From: Nitrospirae bacterium GWB2_47_37
GTDB taxonomy: Bacteria > Nitrospirota > Thermodesulfovibrionia > Thermodesulfovibrionales > Dissulfurispiraceae
Length of the DNA: 56,939 bases
Direction: 5' to 3'
Assembly: GCA_001803635.1 (NCBI GenBank)
Contig: MHDU01000028.1
Location: 1-56,939, forward strand
Positions 35,432 through 43,637 of this stretch are shown piece after piece (the first letter of the stretch is position 1; the number at the start of each line of letters is the position of its first letter). The notes beneath the pieces were generated by a model, which was not told the DNA's origin, did no database searches, and saw nothing but the letters and a program-made list of their open reading frames with translations. The translations under genes and the position numbers were made by a program.

Positions 35432-36946
35432 TTACCCCCCGCCTACGGTCTCAAGGGTGCGTATCAAAGCCTCCGCCTTTTTTAAGGTTTCATAGTATTC
35501 CCGCTCCGGATCCGAATCCGCGACTATACCCGCGCCTGCCTGCACATAGGCAAAGCCGTCTTTTACGACAAATGTCCTGATGATTATATTGAGATCGAGG
35601 TCTCCTGAAAAACCCATATATCCTAATGAGCCGGTATAAGGGCCCCTCGCCGTGGGTTCGAGTTCGTCTATTATTTCCATGCACCTGACCTTAGGCACGC
35701 CCGTTATCGTGCCGCCGGGAAATGCCGCTTTGATCGCGTCGAAACAGGTCTTATCCTTTTCCATTACCCCGCGCACATTAGAGACTATATGAATGACATG
35801 CGAATAATCTTCCGTAATCATCAGTTCGTCCGTAGCCACGCTGCCGTATTCCGCGACCCTTCCGATGTCGTTCCTTTCGAGGTCTATAAGCATTATGTGC
35901 TCGGCCCTCTCCTTTTCGTTCAACAGCAGTTCCGCCCTCATAAGCTCGTCTTCCCTGAGAGTGCCGCCCCTCGGCCTGGTTCCTGCAATAGGCCTCGTTT
36001 CTATAATGCCGTCCTTCACGCGTATCAGCCTTTCCGGAGAGGAGCTTACTATCTGATACCCTCCGAAATCGGCATATGCGGCAAAAGGCGAAGGGTTAAT
36101 ACTGCGAAGCACCTTATATATTTCCCACGGATTTTTATCTCCTATATCGGCGGAAATCCTTTGCGACAGGTTAGCCTGAAATATGTCTCCGGCAGCGATA
36201 TATTCCTTTGTCTTTTTAACGAGGTCCATGTATTGCTCTTTGGACATCTCATAAAAGAGTTTAGGGGTAAAAGAGTTTGGGAGTTCGGAAGTTATCTTTC
36301 GTTTCTCCATTTTCAACTCCTTAACCCTTAAACTAATAACTCTCAATTCTTCATTTGCCTCACCATAAGCCCTGTCCCAGTCGATATCCGAAATATCCCT
36401 GTAGCCCAATTCCAAATGCCGCGCGCCGGGAGAGATAATCGCCCATGCCTTCCGTTCCTGATGATCGAACGCAACTACCCTGTCGACCAGCAAGAAATGG
36501 GCGTCGGGAATATAAAGGTCGTCTACGGCCTTCCTTGGAATATTTTCGATATATCTTACGAAGTCATAACTCAATAATCCTATCGCACCGCCCTGAAACG
36601 GAGGGAGTTCCTGATCGGGCTTCTGGGGATAGGCTGTTACGAGTTCCTTTAAACGCTCAAGCGGAGGCCTGAAAGATATTGTTTCCTTGAAATCCGCCCC
36701 TGCCGATGCCCCTATCTTTACCTCGCCGTTTTTAACCGTAAATACGAGGTACGGATCAAAGGCGATAAACGAATAACGCGCTATTTTATAGGGGCCTTTT
36801 ACGCTTTCAAGGAGAATGGAGTTTGTGCCGCATTCGAGCGACTCATAAACCGCAAGAGGTTCGGCATAAGGAATTTCTACATAAAGAGGCGGGATGCTTC
36901 CTTTTTTAGCCGACCGGATGAAATCTTTCTTATTGAGATTCAACAT
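35432..36946 (-). CDS. trpE: Anthranilate synthase component I (or PabB-like)
   Basis: Chorismate-using enzyme of 504 residues. The N-terminal domain has NSILLESVKGPYKIARYSFI, the LLES region associated with tryptophan binding in TrpE. The catalytic domain has RPIAGTRPRGG (alanine where lysine marks many aminodeoxychorismate synthases), ELLLNEKERAEHIMLIDLERND, AAFPGGTITGVPK and GPYTGSLGYMGFSGDLDLNI. These favour anthranilate synthesis over PabB, but no trp genes adjoin it, so PabB remains possible. Residues about 198-230 are a linker written in heptanucleotide repeats. It lies 33 bases downstream of pyrF on the same strand. Confidence 0.88.
   Translation of the reverse strand: MLNLNKKDFIRSAKKGSIPPLYVEIPYAEPLAVYESLECGTNSILLESVKGPYKIARYSFIAFDPYLVFTVKNGEVKIGASAGADFKETISFRPPLERLKELVTAYPQKPDQELPPFQGGAIGLLSYDFVRYIENIPRKAVDDLYIPDAHFLLVDRVVAFDHQERKAWAIISPGARHLELGYRDISDIDWDRAYGEANEELRVISLRVKELKMEKRKITSELPNSFTPKLFYEMSKEQYMDLVKKTKEYIAAGDIFQANLSQRISADIGDKNPWEIYKVLRSINPSPFAAYADFGGYQIVSSSPERLIRVKDGIIETRPIAGTRPRGGTLREDELMRAELLLNEKERAEHIMLIDLERNDIGRVAEYGSVATDELMITEDYSHVIHIVSNVRGVMEKDKTCFDAIKAAFPGGTITGVPKVRCMEIIDELEPTARGPYTGSLGYMGFSGDLDLNIIIRTFVVKDGFAYVQAGAGIVADSDPEREYYETLKKAEALIRTLETVGGG
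36256..36353. repeat. Heptanucleotide repeat region in trpE linker
   Basis: Two blocks of 7-base units: AGAGTTT-, GGGAGTT- and GGAAGTT-type units at 36256-36293, and CTCCTTA, ACCCTTA, AACTAAT, AACTCTC, AATTCTT-type units at 36313-36353 (the complementary orientation). Read in frame as a lysine- and serine-rich linker between the two TrpE domains. The units resemble those in the cupin gene. Confidence 0.65.
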
Positions 36947-36979
36947 TTGAATTTGGCCGAAGACAAATATTTTTGCCTG

Positions 36980-37699
36980 TTATGCCGTGAGTATTTCGAG
37001 CGAGATAAGCTCAAGCGCCTTAATGGGATCTTCCTGCTGCAATATTCCTCTGCCCATGACAATATAATCAGCGCCCTTCTTTAAGGCCTCTTTCGGCGTT
37101 GCCGTCCTCTGCTGGTCATCGGGCGGGGTCCACGAGGGCCTGATGCCCGGCGTAACTACGAGGAAATCCTTTCCGCAATGCTGTTTTATTATGGAGATCT
37201 CGTGTGGCGACGCGACAACTCCGTCGAGCCCGGCCTTAACCGCCAATGATGCAAGATGTTTCACATGATTTCTCAGGCTGTGCTGAATGCCGACCTCCCC
37301 TTTTAACGCCTCGTTGTTAAGGCTTGTTAAAACCGTCACCCCTATTATCTTAGGCATACGGATATTGTCTTTAGCGCAGATTCCCGAAACGCTGTCCCTG
37401 CACCTTTTCATCATCTCAAAACCGCCGGATGTATGGACGTTGAACATGTATACGCCCATCTTAGCTGCCGCAGCGGCGGCCTTTGAAACCGTATTGGGTA
37501 TGTCGTGAAATTTCAAGTCGAGGAACACCTCTTTGCCCTTTTTATGTATCTCCTCTACTATCTTAGGACCGGCAGTTGTAAAAAGCTCGAAACCCACCTT
37601 AAAAACCGCCGTATAATCGCTCAGTCTTTCGACTATGTCGAGCGCCTTTTGCGCGTCGGATACATCGAGGGCTATTATTAATTTCTCTTTCCAGCGCAT
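36980..37699 (-). CDS. pyrF: Orotidine 5'-phosphate decarboxylase
   Basis: Catalyses the last step of UMP synthesis. The 239-residue TIM barrel has ALDVSDAQKAL, the DLKFHDIPNTV tetrad (catalytic D-K-x-x-D), GVTVLTSLN and the phosphate loop VVTPGIRPSW with GADYIVMGRGIL. One base separates it from dcd and 33 bases from trpE, so the three nucleotide/aromatic genes probably form one transcript. Confidence 0.97.
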   Translation of the reverse strand: MRWKEKLIIALDVSDAQKALDIVERLSDYTAVFKVGFELFTTAGPKIVEEIHKKGKEVFLDLKFHDIPNTVSKAAAAAAKMGVYMFNVHTSGGFEMMKRCRDSVSGICAKDNIRMPKIIGVTVLTSLNNEALKGEVGIQHSLRNHVKHLASLAVKAGLDGVVASPHEISIIKQHCGKDFLVVTPGIRPSWTPPDDQQRTATPKEALKKGADYIVMGRGILQQEDPIKALELISLEILTA

Positions 37700-37700
37700 A

Positions 37701-38249
37701 TCACATCCTCGGAAGGGTAATTCCCCTCTGTGCCTGATATTTCCCGGACTTATCCTTGTATGATGTCTCGCATATTTCCGCTGCCTGAAGGAATATCAAC
37801 TGCGCTATTCCTTCGTTGGCGTATATCTTTGCGGGCAGCGGGGTGGTATTCGAAATCTCGATGGTCACATGGCCTTCCCATTCCGGCTCGAGCGGGGTTA
37901 CATTCACGACAAGGCCGCACCGGGCATAGGTGGATTTGCCGAGGCATATCACCAGCACGTCCCTCGGTATCCTGAAATATTCGAGAGAAGTCGCGAGCAC
38001 AAAAGAATTAGGCGGGATAATGCAGACGTCCCCTTTGAAATCCGCAAAACTTTTGGGATCGAAGAGCTTAGGGTCAACGACTGTATTGTTTATATTCGTG
38101 AATATCTTGAATTCATCATTGATGCGCATGTCATAGCCGTATGAACTTACGCCGTACGAGATAACGCCTTTTCTCGACTGCTTGGGATTAAACGGCTCGA
38201 TCATGCCGTTCTTTGCCGCCTCTCTTATCCACCTGTCGTTTTTGACCAT
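37701..38249 (-). CDS. dcd: dCTP deaminase
   Basis: Trimeric deaminase making dUTP for dTMP synthesis. Signature segments of the dUTPase/Dcd fold: [65 protein letters not shown] with the catalytic glutamate, and the C-terminal [13 protein letters not shown] that closes over the nucleotide. Length 182 is normal. First gene before pyrF. Confidence 0.96.
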   Translation of the reverse strand: MVKNDRWIREAAKNGMIEPFNPKQSRKGVISYGVSSYGYDMRINDEFKIFTNINNTVVDPKLFDPKSFADFKGDVCIIPPNSFVLATSLEYFRIPRDVLVICLGKSTYARCGLVVNVTPLEPEWEGHVTIEISNTTPLPAKIYANEGIAQLIFLQAAEICETSYKDKSGKYQAQRGITLPRM

Positions 38250-38347
38250 ACTATCCTCGCGATTTAAAAGTAGTTGTAAAATAGCATAAAGGTATTGCTA
38301 CAGGCAAGAAAAGAGAATTACACAGAGACGAGCATTTTGGTAACTGC

Positions 38348-38689
38348 TCACAACCATATATATCTGTCTTTTAAATCAGTTGCAGGAATGTTATCCAAAA
38401 AGACCGTAACACGTCTCAGTATCTCTTTAAAATCCAATTGAGGGGTCACCACTATTCCGTAATGCGTAATATTTTTTTCATAACACATTCTTGCGAGATT
38501 GGTAAAATGAGAGACGTTGCAAGTTAAGAGAGCCCTTTGATTTTTGATTGCATAATAAAGCTGGTCTTCGTCGGAACGGCCTTCCATCTTTATTTCATGA
38601 GCGCTTACGGCATCATAGCCCATTGTCCGTAAAACCCTTGCGAGCAGGTCTGTTATGTCCTCGTCAAGATATAACTTTGCTTTCTCCAC
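38348..38689 (-). CDS. DUF5615 PIN-like toxin component
   Basis: A 113-residue protein: YLDEDITDLLARVLRTMGYDAVSAHEI carries the acidic DED cluster of PIN-like DUF5615 proteins. Then come GRSDEDQLYYAIKNQRALLTCNVSHF (second acidic cluster; asparagine where D-x-D is frequent) and a short C-terminal helix. Such proteins pair with DUF433 antitoxin-like genes and are predicted RNases. It starts with GTG, overlapping the upstream DUF433 gene by 37 bases. Confidence 0.85.
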   Translation of the reverse strand: MEKAKLYLDEDITDLLARVLRTMGYDAVSAHEIKMEGRSDEDQLYYAIKNQRALLTCNVSHFTNLARMCYEKNITHYGIVVTPQLDFKEILRRVTVFLDNIPATDLKDRYIWL

Positions 38690-38964
38690 CCCTCGCCCTC
38701 GGTAAGCTTCAATTGTGATTCCTTTGTGCCCTCGGCTATTAACCTGTCAATTTCATCTTTATGGTCATAGTAGTATGAAAGAACATCATATACCATCGCA
38801 TGAGTTATATTCGGATACATGGCAACTATTTCATCAACCTCTTTGCCCATCTTTATCCAGTTAATGATCGTCTTAACAGGGATTCTTGTGCCTGCCACTA
38901 CAGGCTCGCCGCCGCACACATCCTTTAGGGACTCAATATATGCATGAGCCTTGCAACTCGTTAT
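38653..38964 (-). CDS. DUF433 antitoxin-like protein
   Basis: About 103 residues with the DUF433 winged-helix signature: VCGGEPVVAGTRIPVKTIINW, then GKEVDEIVAMYPNITHAMVYDVLSYYYDHKDEID. The start at 38964 was chosen because GGAGGTGA lies 4 bases upstream; an in-frame extension to 39000 is unlikely to be translated. The long overlap with the DUF5615 gene indicates tight coupling. It is the probable DNA-binding antitoxin of the pair. Confidence 0.87.
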   Translation of the reverse strand: MTSCKAHAYIESLKDVCGGEPVVAGTRIPVKTIINWIKMGKEVDEIVAMYPNITHAMVYDVLSYYYDHKDEIDRLIAEGTKESQLKLTEGEGWRKQSYILTRT

Positions 38965-39128
38965 CATCGATTCACCTCCGCGCTCCCTAAATAATCTCAA
39001 TAAAATTATAGCATAAAAAATGGGTGACGGGATTTAAAACTATCGGCTTGCCGCGGGGGATTCGACAAGTTGAATCATCATTTTTTTCGCTCAAATGTCT
39101 ATAAATAAGCCTGACACTCGTTTTTTCT

Positions 39129-39353
39129 TTAGCGTTGCGGATCGCTCAACGAGCAATCTGGGTTTCGCTCCAAGTGCTCAAAATGTCCCTCAGCATGGCC
39201 ACCGGCGCGGTGAGGACGGACAGGACTATTACATTCAGTGCACCTCCAATCTGGATCAGATTTTCCAGTCGATCGTGCAGCATTCCTGTCCCGGATCGCA
39301 TCATCAATTAACACGATTCTCCTACCCACAAGACACTTTACGGCTCTTGGCAT
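39129..39353 (-). CDS. Small zinc-ribbon protein with HFEHLERNPDC motif
   Basis: About 74 residues. After a basic N-terminus (MPRAVKCLVGRRIVLIDDAI) it has DWRCTECNSPVRPHRAGG then GHFEHLERNPDCSLSDPQR, a C-x2-C ... H/C zinc-binding layout resembling a minimal version of the CoiA-type zinc-ribbon start. I recall similar small proteins near mobile DNA but know no function. The ATG at 39353 has GAGG 5 bases upstream. It lies immediately beyond the attC-like site at 39387-39443, as a gene in the next integron cassette would. Confidence 0.65.
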   Translation of the reverse strand: MPRAVKCLVGRRIVLIDDAIRDRNAARSTGKSDPDWRCTECNSPVRPHRAGGHAEGHFEHLERNPDCSLSDPQR

Positions 39354-39386
39354 ATCCACCTCGGTAATGCATTTATTTTACTTTGC

Positions 39387-39443
39387 CCCCAACGTGCCTG
39401 CGAATGAGGTGCCCTGCGGGACGGCTCGATCCGCTTGTTGGCC
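39387..39443 (-). mobile_element. attC-like recombination site 1
   Basis: Read on the reverse strand it starts GGCCAAC AAGCGGATCGAG and ends CATTCGCAGGCAC GTTGGGG, giving complementary ends (CCAAC/GTTGG) like integron core sites. Inner arms GCGGATCGAG and CTCATTCGC pair except for an extra base and a mismatch, and the tip is GTCCC-GCA-GGGCAC. It is 82 percent identical (47 of 57) to the site at 42132-42188 without gaps. It lies 21 bases after the PRTase gene stop. Confidence 0.6.
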
Positions 39444-39464
39444 GTCGCCGCTGCATCTTTTCCA

Positions 39465-40325
39465 TCATTCAAATCTTTCTATCAGTGGTTTCCAAGCCTC
39501 ATTACCATTGCATTTACCATCCGACCAAAAAAGGGGCAGTGTATTGTTGGGCACATTATAATAGAACGCCACTAGAGCCTGACAACCTTCCCAACCCAAA
39601 GCATCTTGATCGGGAGTGTACTGTTCTTTACCCATCAAAACTTCATGGCCAATTCGTTTCGCCCACTCTGCTGCCGCATTTGCTTCTTCACTTGTCGACC
39701 AGATTGGATTGTTCGGGGAAAATGCCCGGTCACTCTCTTCAAAAATTTGTGCAGCAATCACTTTTGTAACTTTTCCTTTTAATGCTTTCTCCACTTTCTC
39801 AATACCAGTTCTAAATGCGACCATAACACCAAGGTAAACATCAACATTATTTAACCAATCATAGTTACTAAAGTAATTATTGATATATTTTACAGCTTGT
39901 GAACCACCACCGACAATATCATCCAAGAATACAATGATACTTGGTTTTTCGTATTGACTCGTCTCGTTGAATTCTGCTATATCAGGAAAAATCTTCGCCT
40001 CTCTTTCACTATATAATGACTCGTACTCAGGAAGCCGGCTGATTCCCTGCCGGAATGGGTATGGATTATGCCGGCCGCTCTTAGCTCCATGACCCAAACC
40101 GATGAATACCGCATCTCGCTTTACTGGAAGAGGCAACTGCTTAAAAACCGATGCCCATAGACTTCGTACATCTTCCTCATCATAAATTTTCAAGGCAGAA
40201 AGTAGTCGACATGCCAAGAGGCGTTCGCCCTCAGGGAATTGCAGAATCCAATCGTGAAACCTTGCTGCGGACACTTTCCCGCATCCTAAAAGATTATCAA
40301 CGAAAATAGAAATCCAGCGAGGCAA
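39465..40325 (-). CDS. PRTase-like protein (predicted conflict-system phosphoribosyltransferase)
   Basis: A 286-residue protein with a phosphoribosyltransferase core: the PRPP loop is IIVFLDDIVGGGSQAVKYI (hydrophobic stretch, DD, then glycine-rich turn) near residues 130-148, preceded by a strand containing VFIGLGHGAKSG. This resembles PRTase domains described in predicted prokaryotic conflict systems rather than nucleotide salvage enzymes; that is recalled, not searched. The only start in frame is TTG at 40325, with a poor ribosome-binding site. Upstream, 20 further codons are open (ARKGERYRIRQEQFYESN) back to the TGA of the preceding gene, in the same frame. It ends just before attC-like site 1. 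Confidence 0.65.
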   Translation of the reverse strand: MPRWISIFVDNLLGCGKVSAARFHDWILQFPEGERLLACRLLSALKIYDEEDVRSLWASVFKQLPLPVKRDAVFIGLGHGAKSGRHNPYPFRQGISRLPEYESLYSEREAKIFPDIAEFNETSQYEKPSIIVFLDDIVGGGSQAVKYINNYFSNYDWLNNVDVYLGVMVAFRTGIEKVEKALKGKVTKVIAAQIFEESDRAFSPNNPIWSTSEEANAAAEWAKRIGHEVLMGKEQYTPDQDALGWEGCQALVAFYYNVPNNTLPLFWSDGKCNGNEAWKPLIERFE

Positions 40326-40385
40326 ATTGCTTTCATAAAATTGTTCTTGACGGATGCGGTAGCGCTCTCCTTTGCGAGCATTCCA

Positions 40386-42137
40386 TCAAGGTCGTAAATA
40401 GTAATAGCTGCCAATGTTTAAACGTTGTAGCCCTTCGAACTCAATCGTATTGGGGATCTCTCGCCAGAGTCGCCGCGCGCGCGTAATATATGTGAATAAC
40501 TCTGGAGCATCTTCATTCATATATACATGGTGTGGCAAATTTGACTGCTCATTTACAACGATTACATGGGGCCAGAACCGTATCGCATCAAAAAATGATC
40601 TTTGAGCATCTATTGCAGCTGGAAACTCACCATTATCAATTGCAGCGTGAAAGCGGTCGAAATCTTCCTCCGCATGCGCGAAGGTCATTGCGTGAGCCTC
40701 CGAACGTATCCGTAGATAATACATTACAATTTTATAAAGTTTCTTACATGACATATTTTCTGTGTACTTTAAGGGGTTCGTCATCGTGTGTTTAGCGTCA
40801 TCGGCAGGAGGGTCTAAATAGCGGAGGTATTCGTAATCTGCCATTAACAAAAGCATATGTCTCAAATTCTGAACAAGTAAACCCCGCCAATCGTGTTTGT
40901 AGGGGTCAATGTCATTAAGAATATCAATTAACGACGAATAACTTACCTTTCGCTCTAAACTGGCCTCCTGATCCTCTTCTGGTAATACAGCATCCAGAAC
41001 AAAGAGCTTCCACTCTTTGGCAAAATTATTTACCTCCTCCTTGAGCGTCTCCCCAGTGAATACGCTCCGCGTAGATTTAGTCTTAATAGAGAGTTCCTTT
41101 AACCATTCCAATCGCCGCCAAAGCGCCCAAGTTGTTTTGGCTGTGTATCGGCGTTTTAGAAGCTGCTCCAGCTTCCTCCAATCATGTGGTTGAAGATTAT
41201 TGACTGGGATACGTGAGAGGATGTCACATATCGCAACAAATATCGCGATATTCTCAGTACGAAGACTTGGTTTCCCGTCAGTATTAGCGTCCAGCCAAGT
41301 ACTGAATTTGGATTTTGCACCAAGGAAATCACTCAATGATACACGCTCCACCCCATCGATATAATATTCATGCGCAGCTATCTCAGCACGACTTCTAAAA
41401 TAGTTTGGGAACATCCTTATTTTCGGTATCCGAGAAGTCTCAAGCGCCTGTGCGAATGCTTTACGAGATTCTTCAAATTGCCCCTTTAACAGGTAGACGT
41501 AACCCTTGGTTATTTGTAACCAGTAGTCTAAATAAGCTTGATGCTGAACGTGTGGCTTACTACTATTGAGTTTGAGGGCAGAACGGTGAATCTTGCTTGC
41601 CAACTCTCGTTTTGCTAATGTGTCATCATAGTTGAACACTTGAGCAGCATGACCTGCTTCACACTTTAAAGCGTCAGCAAGGGCTTTGAGTCGTATGAAA
41701 CACATCTTTGATTGGCGGGGTGATAAGAGTGCTGTTTGAGATAAGCAGGAGCTACCGTCATCTGCAGGCGGGCAAGGCTGTTTCATGCAAATGGATGGTA
41801 TACTGAGGTTGGCCAGCTCGCGAAATAAGTCCTGTTGTGTGCGCCCTCTTATTCTTTCTGCTTCAATCCTCAGATTTACTTTACGGGCCTCCAAAATACT
41901 CAAGCGATCAGACAGCTCGTCAAATTCATCAGAATTCTCTCTAATTAATTCACTTATTTCGTCAAGCGTCTTACGCGCCTCTGCGAATTGGCCTGTCTTT
42001 TTCAGGCTATTGAATTTAGCCTCGCTCTTGTGATAGAGATTTCGAGCTTTTGAGTGCTCAGATTTGTACACGCTTTCCACCTTCCTACTGCAAGCAATAA
42101 TAGCACGAGTCATCTTCTTTGTTCTTAAGTTAGCCAA
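40386..42137 (-). CDS. Large helical (TPR-like) protein partnered with PRTase
   Basis: 583 residues, no catalytic motif recognised. The N-terminal 115 residues form a probable coiled coil (KSEHSKARNLYHKSEAKFNS, FAEARKTLDEISELIREN). The middle has a TPR-like pair, GYVYLLKGQFEESRKAFAQA followed by FRSRAEIAAHEYYIDGVERV, and the rest is helix-rich. A cysteine-containing stretch (ICMKQPCPPADDGSSC) lies near residue 115. The first codon TTG (42137) lies inside attC-like site 2; the ATG at 42113 (codon 9) is an alternative. It precedes the PRTase gene by 60 bases in the same frame. Codon and base use differ from the hydrogenase genes next door. It may be the sensor or target-recognition subunit; that is inference. 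Confidence 0.7.
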   Translation of the reverse strand: MANLRTKKMTRAIIACSRKVESVYKSEHSKARNLYHKSEAKFNSLKKTGQFAEARKTLDEISELIRENSDEFDELSDRLSILEARKVNLRIEAERIRGRTQQDLFRELANLSIPSICMKQPCPPADDGSSCLSQTALLSPRQSKMCFIRLKALADALKCEAGHAAQVFNYDDTLAKRELASKIHRSALKLNSSKPHVQHQAYLDYWLQITKGYVYLLKGQFEESRKAFAQALETSRIPKIRMFPNYFRSRAEIAAHEYYIDGVERVSLSDFLGAKSKFSTWLDANTDGKPSLRTENIAIFVAICDILSRIPVNNLQPHDWRKLEQLLKRRYTAKTTWALWRRLEWLKELSIKTKSTRSVFTGETLKEEVNNFAKEWKLFVLDAVLPEEDQEASLERKVSYSSLIDILNDIDPYKHDWRGLLVQNLRHMLLLMADYEYLRYLDPPADDAKHTMTNPLKYTENMSCKKLYKIVMYYLRIRSEAHAMTFAHAEEDFDRFHAAIDNGEFPAAIDAQRSFFDAIRFWPHVIVVNEQSNLPHHVYMNEDAPELFTYITRARRLWREIPNTIEFEGLQRLNIGSYYYLRP

Positions 42138-42188
42138 CGTGCCTTCGTATGCGCTGCCCTGCGGGACAGCTCGATCTGCTTGCTCGCC
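42132..42188 (-). mobile_element. attC-like recombination site 2
   Basis: 57 bases aligned without gaps to site 1. On the reverse strand it ends GGCAC GTTGGCT, the core-site end, and the hairpin tip is GCTGTCCCGCAGGGCAGC, which pairs with one extra A/T base as in folded attC sites. The far-end inverse core is degenerate (GGCGAGC). It lies directly at the start of the 583-residue gene. Confidence 0.55.
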
Positions 42189-42239
42189 AGCACTCCGCAG
42201 TCACAAAGAAAGGAAACATGAGTAGGGGGGAATTTTGTC

Positions 42240-42482
42240 CTAACCCCTGAACTCTTCCTGCTCCATCGCCTCTGCGATCTCTCTTATAAGATTGAGCGCG
42301 TCCTGAGCGGCGTCTTCATCCACCTTCTGTATCGCAAACCCGGCATGGACAAGCACATAATCTCCGATGCGCGTTTCTTCAGGCATCAGCAAAAGGCTTA
42401 TCTCCTTTCTCGCGCCGTAAACATCGACTACGGCAAGGAGATTGTCTATTTCAACGATTCTTGACGGGACCGCAAGGCACAT
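42240..42482 (-). CDS. hypC: Hydrogenase maturation chaperone HypC
   Basis: Small chaperone for the hydrogenase large subunit during Fe(CN)2CO insertion. The true start is the ATG at 42482, giving the required N-terminal MCLAVPSRIVEID with the essential cysteine at position 2; an upstream in-frame ATG would bury it. The rest has AVVDVYGARKEISLLLMP and GDYVLVHAGFAIQKVDEDAA, all typical. It overlaps hyaD by 37 bases and is the last gene of the hydrogenase operon. Confidence 0.95.
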   Translation of the reverse strand: MCLAVPSRIVEIDNLLAVVDVYGARKEISLLLMPEETRIGDYVLVHAGFAIQKVDEDAAQDALNLIREIAEAMEQEEFRG

Positions 42483-42976
42483 TCCACACCCCAACTTTGC
42501 AAAGTTTTAATGATAAGATTAATCATATCTTCCATTTTTCCATCTATCTCCGGCGTCATGTCAAGCCCTACGTCGAGAGACTTAGGCTGTATCCCGACAA
42601 GACATATCTCGGAAGGCGTTATATCCATAAAGGCCGCTGTAAACAGCACGTCCGAAAGTCCTATATGATGGACTGAAAGTTTTGAATTAAGAACGGAAGG
42701 GATGTCTTTATCTTTTATTATTCCGATATGGCCGGGTTCTTTGCCGAAATCCACGGCATCGACGATCATAACCCTGTCGCGGCCTTCAATGATAGGCAGG
42801 AGGTCGAGGCCGATGGTTCCGCCGTCTATTATATCCACATCGGGAGAAAAGGCATATCTTTCCTTAACGGCATTTGCCGCGTGAACCCCGATACCTTCAT
42901 CCTTCAAAAGAATATTGCCGAGACCTATGACGCACAAGGGGGACACAGTCCCCCCTGTGCAATCCTCTTGAGACAT
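42446..42976 (-). CDS. hyaD: Hydrogenase maturation endopeptidase (HyaD/HupD family)
   Basis: Nickel-dependent protease that removes the C-terminal extension of the large subunit after metal insertion. GLGNILLKDEGIGVHAANA (metal-binding glutamate), IIDGGTIGLDLLPIIEG (metal-binding aspartate), and SVHHIGLSDVLFTA (metal-binding histidine) are all intact. Length 176 is slightly longer than E. coli HyaD's usual core. Its substrate here should be the tail after DPCMACAVH of HyaB. Confidence 0.95.
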   Translation of the reverse strand: MSQEDCTGGTVSPLCVIGLGNILLKDEGIGVHAANAVKERYAFSPDVDIIDGGTIGLDLLPIIEGRDRVMIVDAVDFGKEPGHIGIIKDKDIPSVLNSKLSVHHIGLSDVLFTAAFMDITPSEICLVGIQPKSLDVGLDMTPEIDGKMEDMINLIIKTLQSWGVECALRSRQESLK

Positions 42977-42981
42977 TAGTC

Positions 42982-43629
42982 TTATTTTTCCTCCAATGTC
43001 TTATATCCGCTGAATATAGAATTCATGACATCGGCCTTTTCGACCTTGTCATAGAACCATGAGATATAAACATGGGCTATCGCAAACGCGATAAGGAACC
43101 ACATTATCAGATGGTGATACAGCCTGAGCGTCGGAGCGCTGAAGATCATCAGCATCCAGCCCCCCATAACATTCCAGAGCAAACCGACATGGCTCTGGGA
43201 ATAGAGGGCAAAACCCGTAAGTATCTCCACAACGAACAACACGAACAATCCGAGATAAACGTACGTCGCGCAGGCGGTATGCCCCAATGTCGCCTTGGGA
43301 GGCTCTTTTTTGATAAAGAGATAAAACTTTGTTATATCCATCAGCTCTTTAAACCTTCCCGGCGCAAACGGATTGAACGCCTTCCAGCTTGCATACTGAT
43401 TTCCGGCTAAAGACCAGTAGATCCTTATCAGAAAACTCACCGTAAAGAGATACGCCGCGACAAAGTGTATGAACCTCATCCAGCCCATTATATACTGATC
43501 CGTGGAAGTAGCGTAGATAAACGGGTTTCCGATGTAATAGCCGGTAACGGACAATACCGCTATGCAGAGGACATTTATCCAGTGGGTCATCCTAACCGGG
43601 AACTCCCATATATAAACCCTCTTTAACAT
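42982..43629 (-). CDS. hyaC: Ni/Fe-hydrogenase b-type cytochrome subunit
   Basis: Membrane cytochrome b that anchors the hydrogenase and passes electrons to quinone. 215 residues with four membrane segments; haem-ligand histidines appear in FPVRMTHWINVLCIAVL, MRFIHFVAAYLFTV and near LRLYHHLIMWFLIAFAIAHVY. It sits 8 bases after hyaB and 5 before hyaD. It indicates an uptake, quinone-linked membrane hydrogenase. Confidence 0.94.
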   Translation of the reverse strand: MLKRVYIWEFPVRMTHWINVLCIAVLSVTGYYIGNPFIYATSTDQYIMGWMRFIHFVAAYLFTVSFLIRIYWSLAGNQYASWKAFNPFAPGRFKELMDITKFYLFIKKEPPKATLGHTACATYVYLGLFVLFVVEILTGFALYSQSHVGLLWNVMGGWMLMIFSAPTLRLYHHLIMWFLIAFAIAHVYISWFYDKVEKADVMNSIFSGYKTLEEK

Positions 43630-43637
43630 GGCCCCTC

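Noticed and set aside
39387-42188. Transposon with the 57-bp sites as terminal repeats
   Set aside because: The sites are direct, not inverted, and no transposase lies between them.
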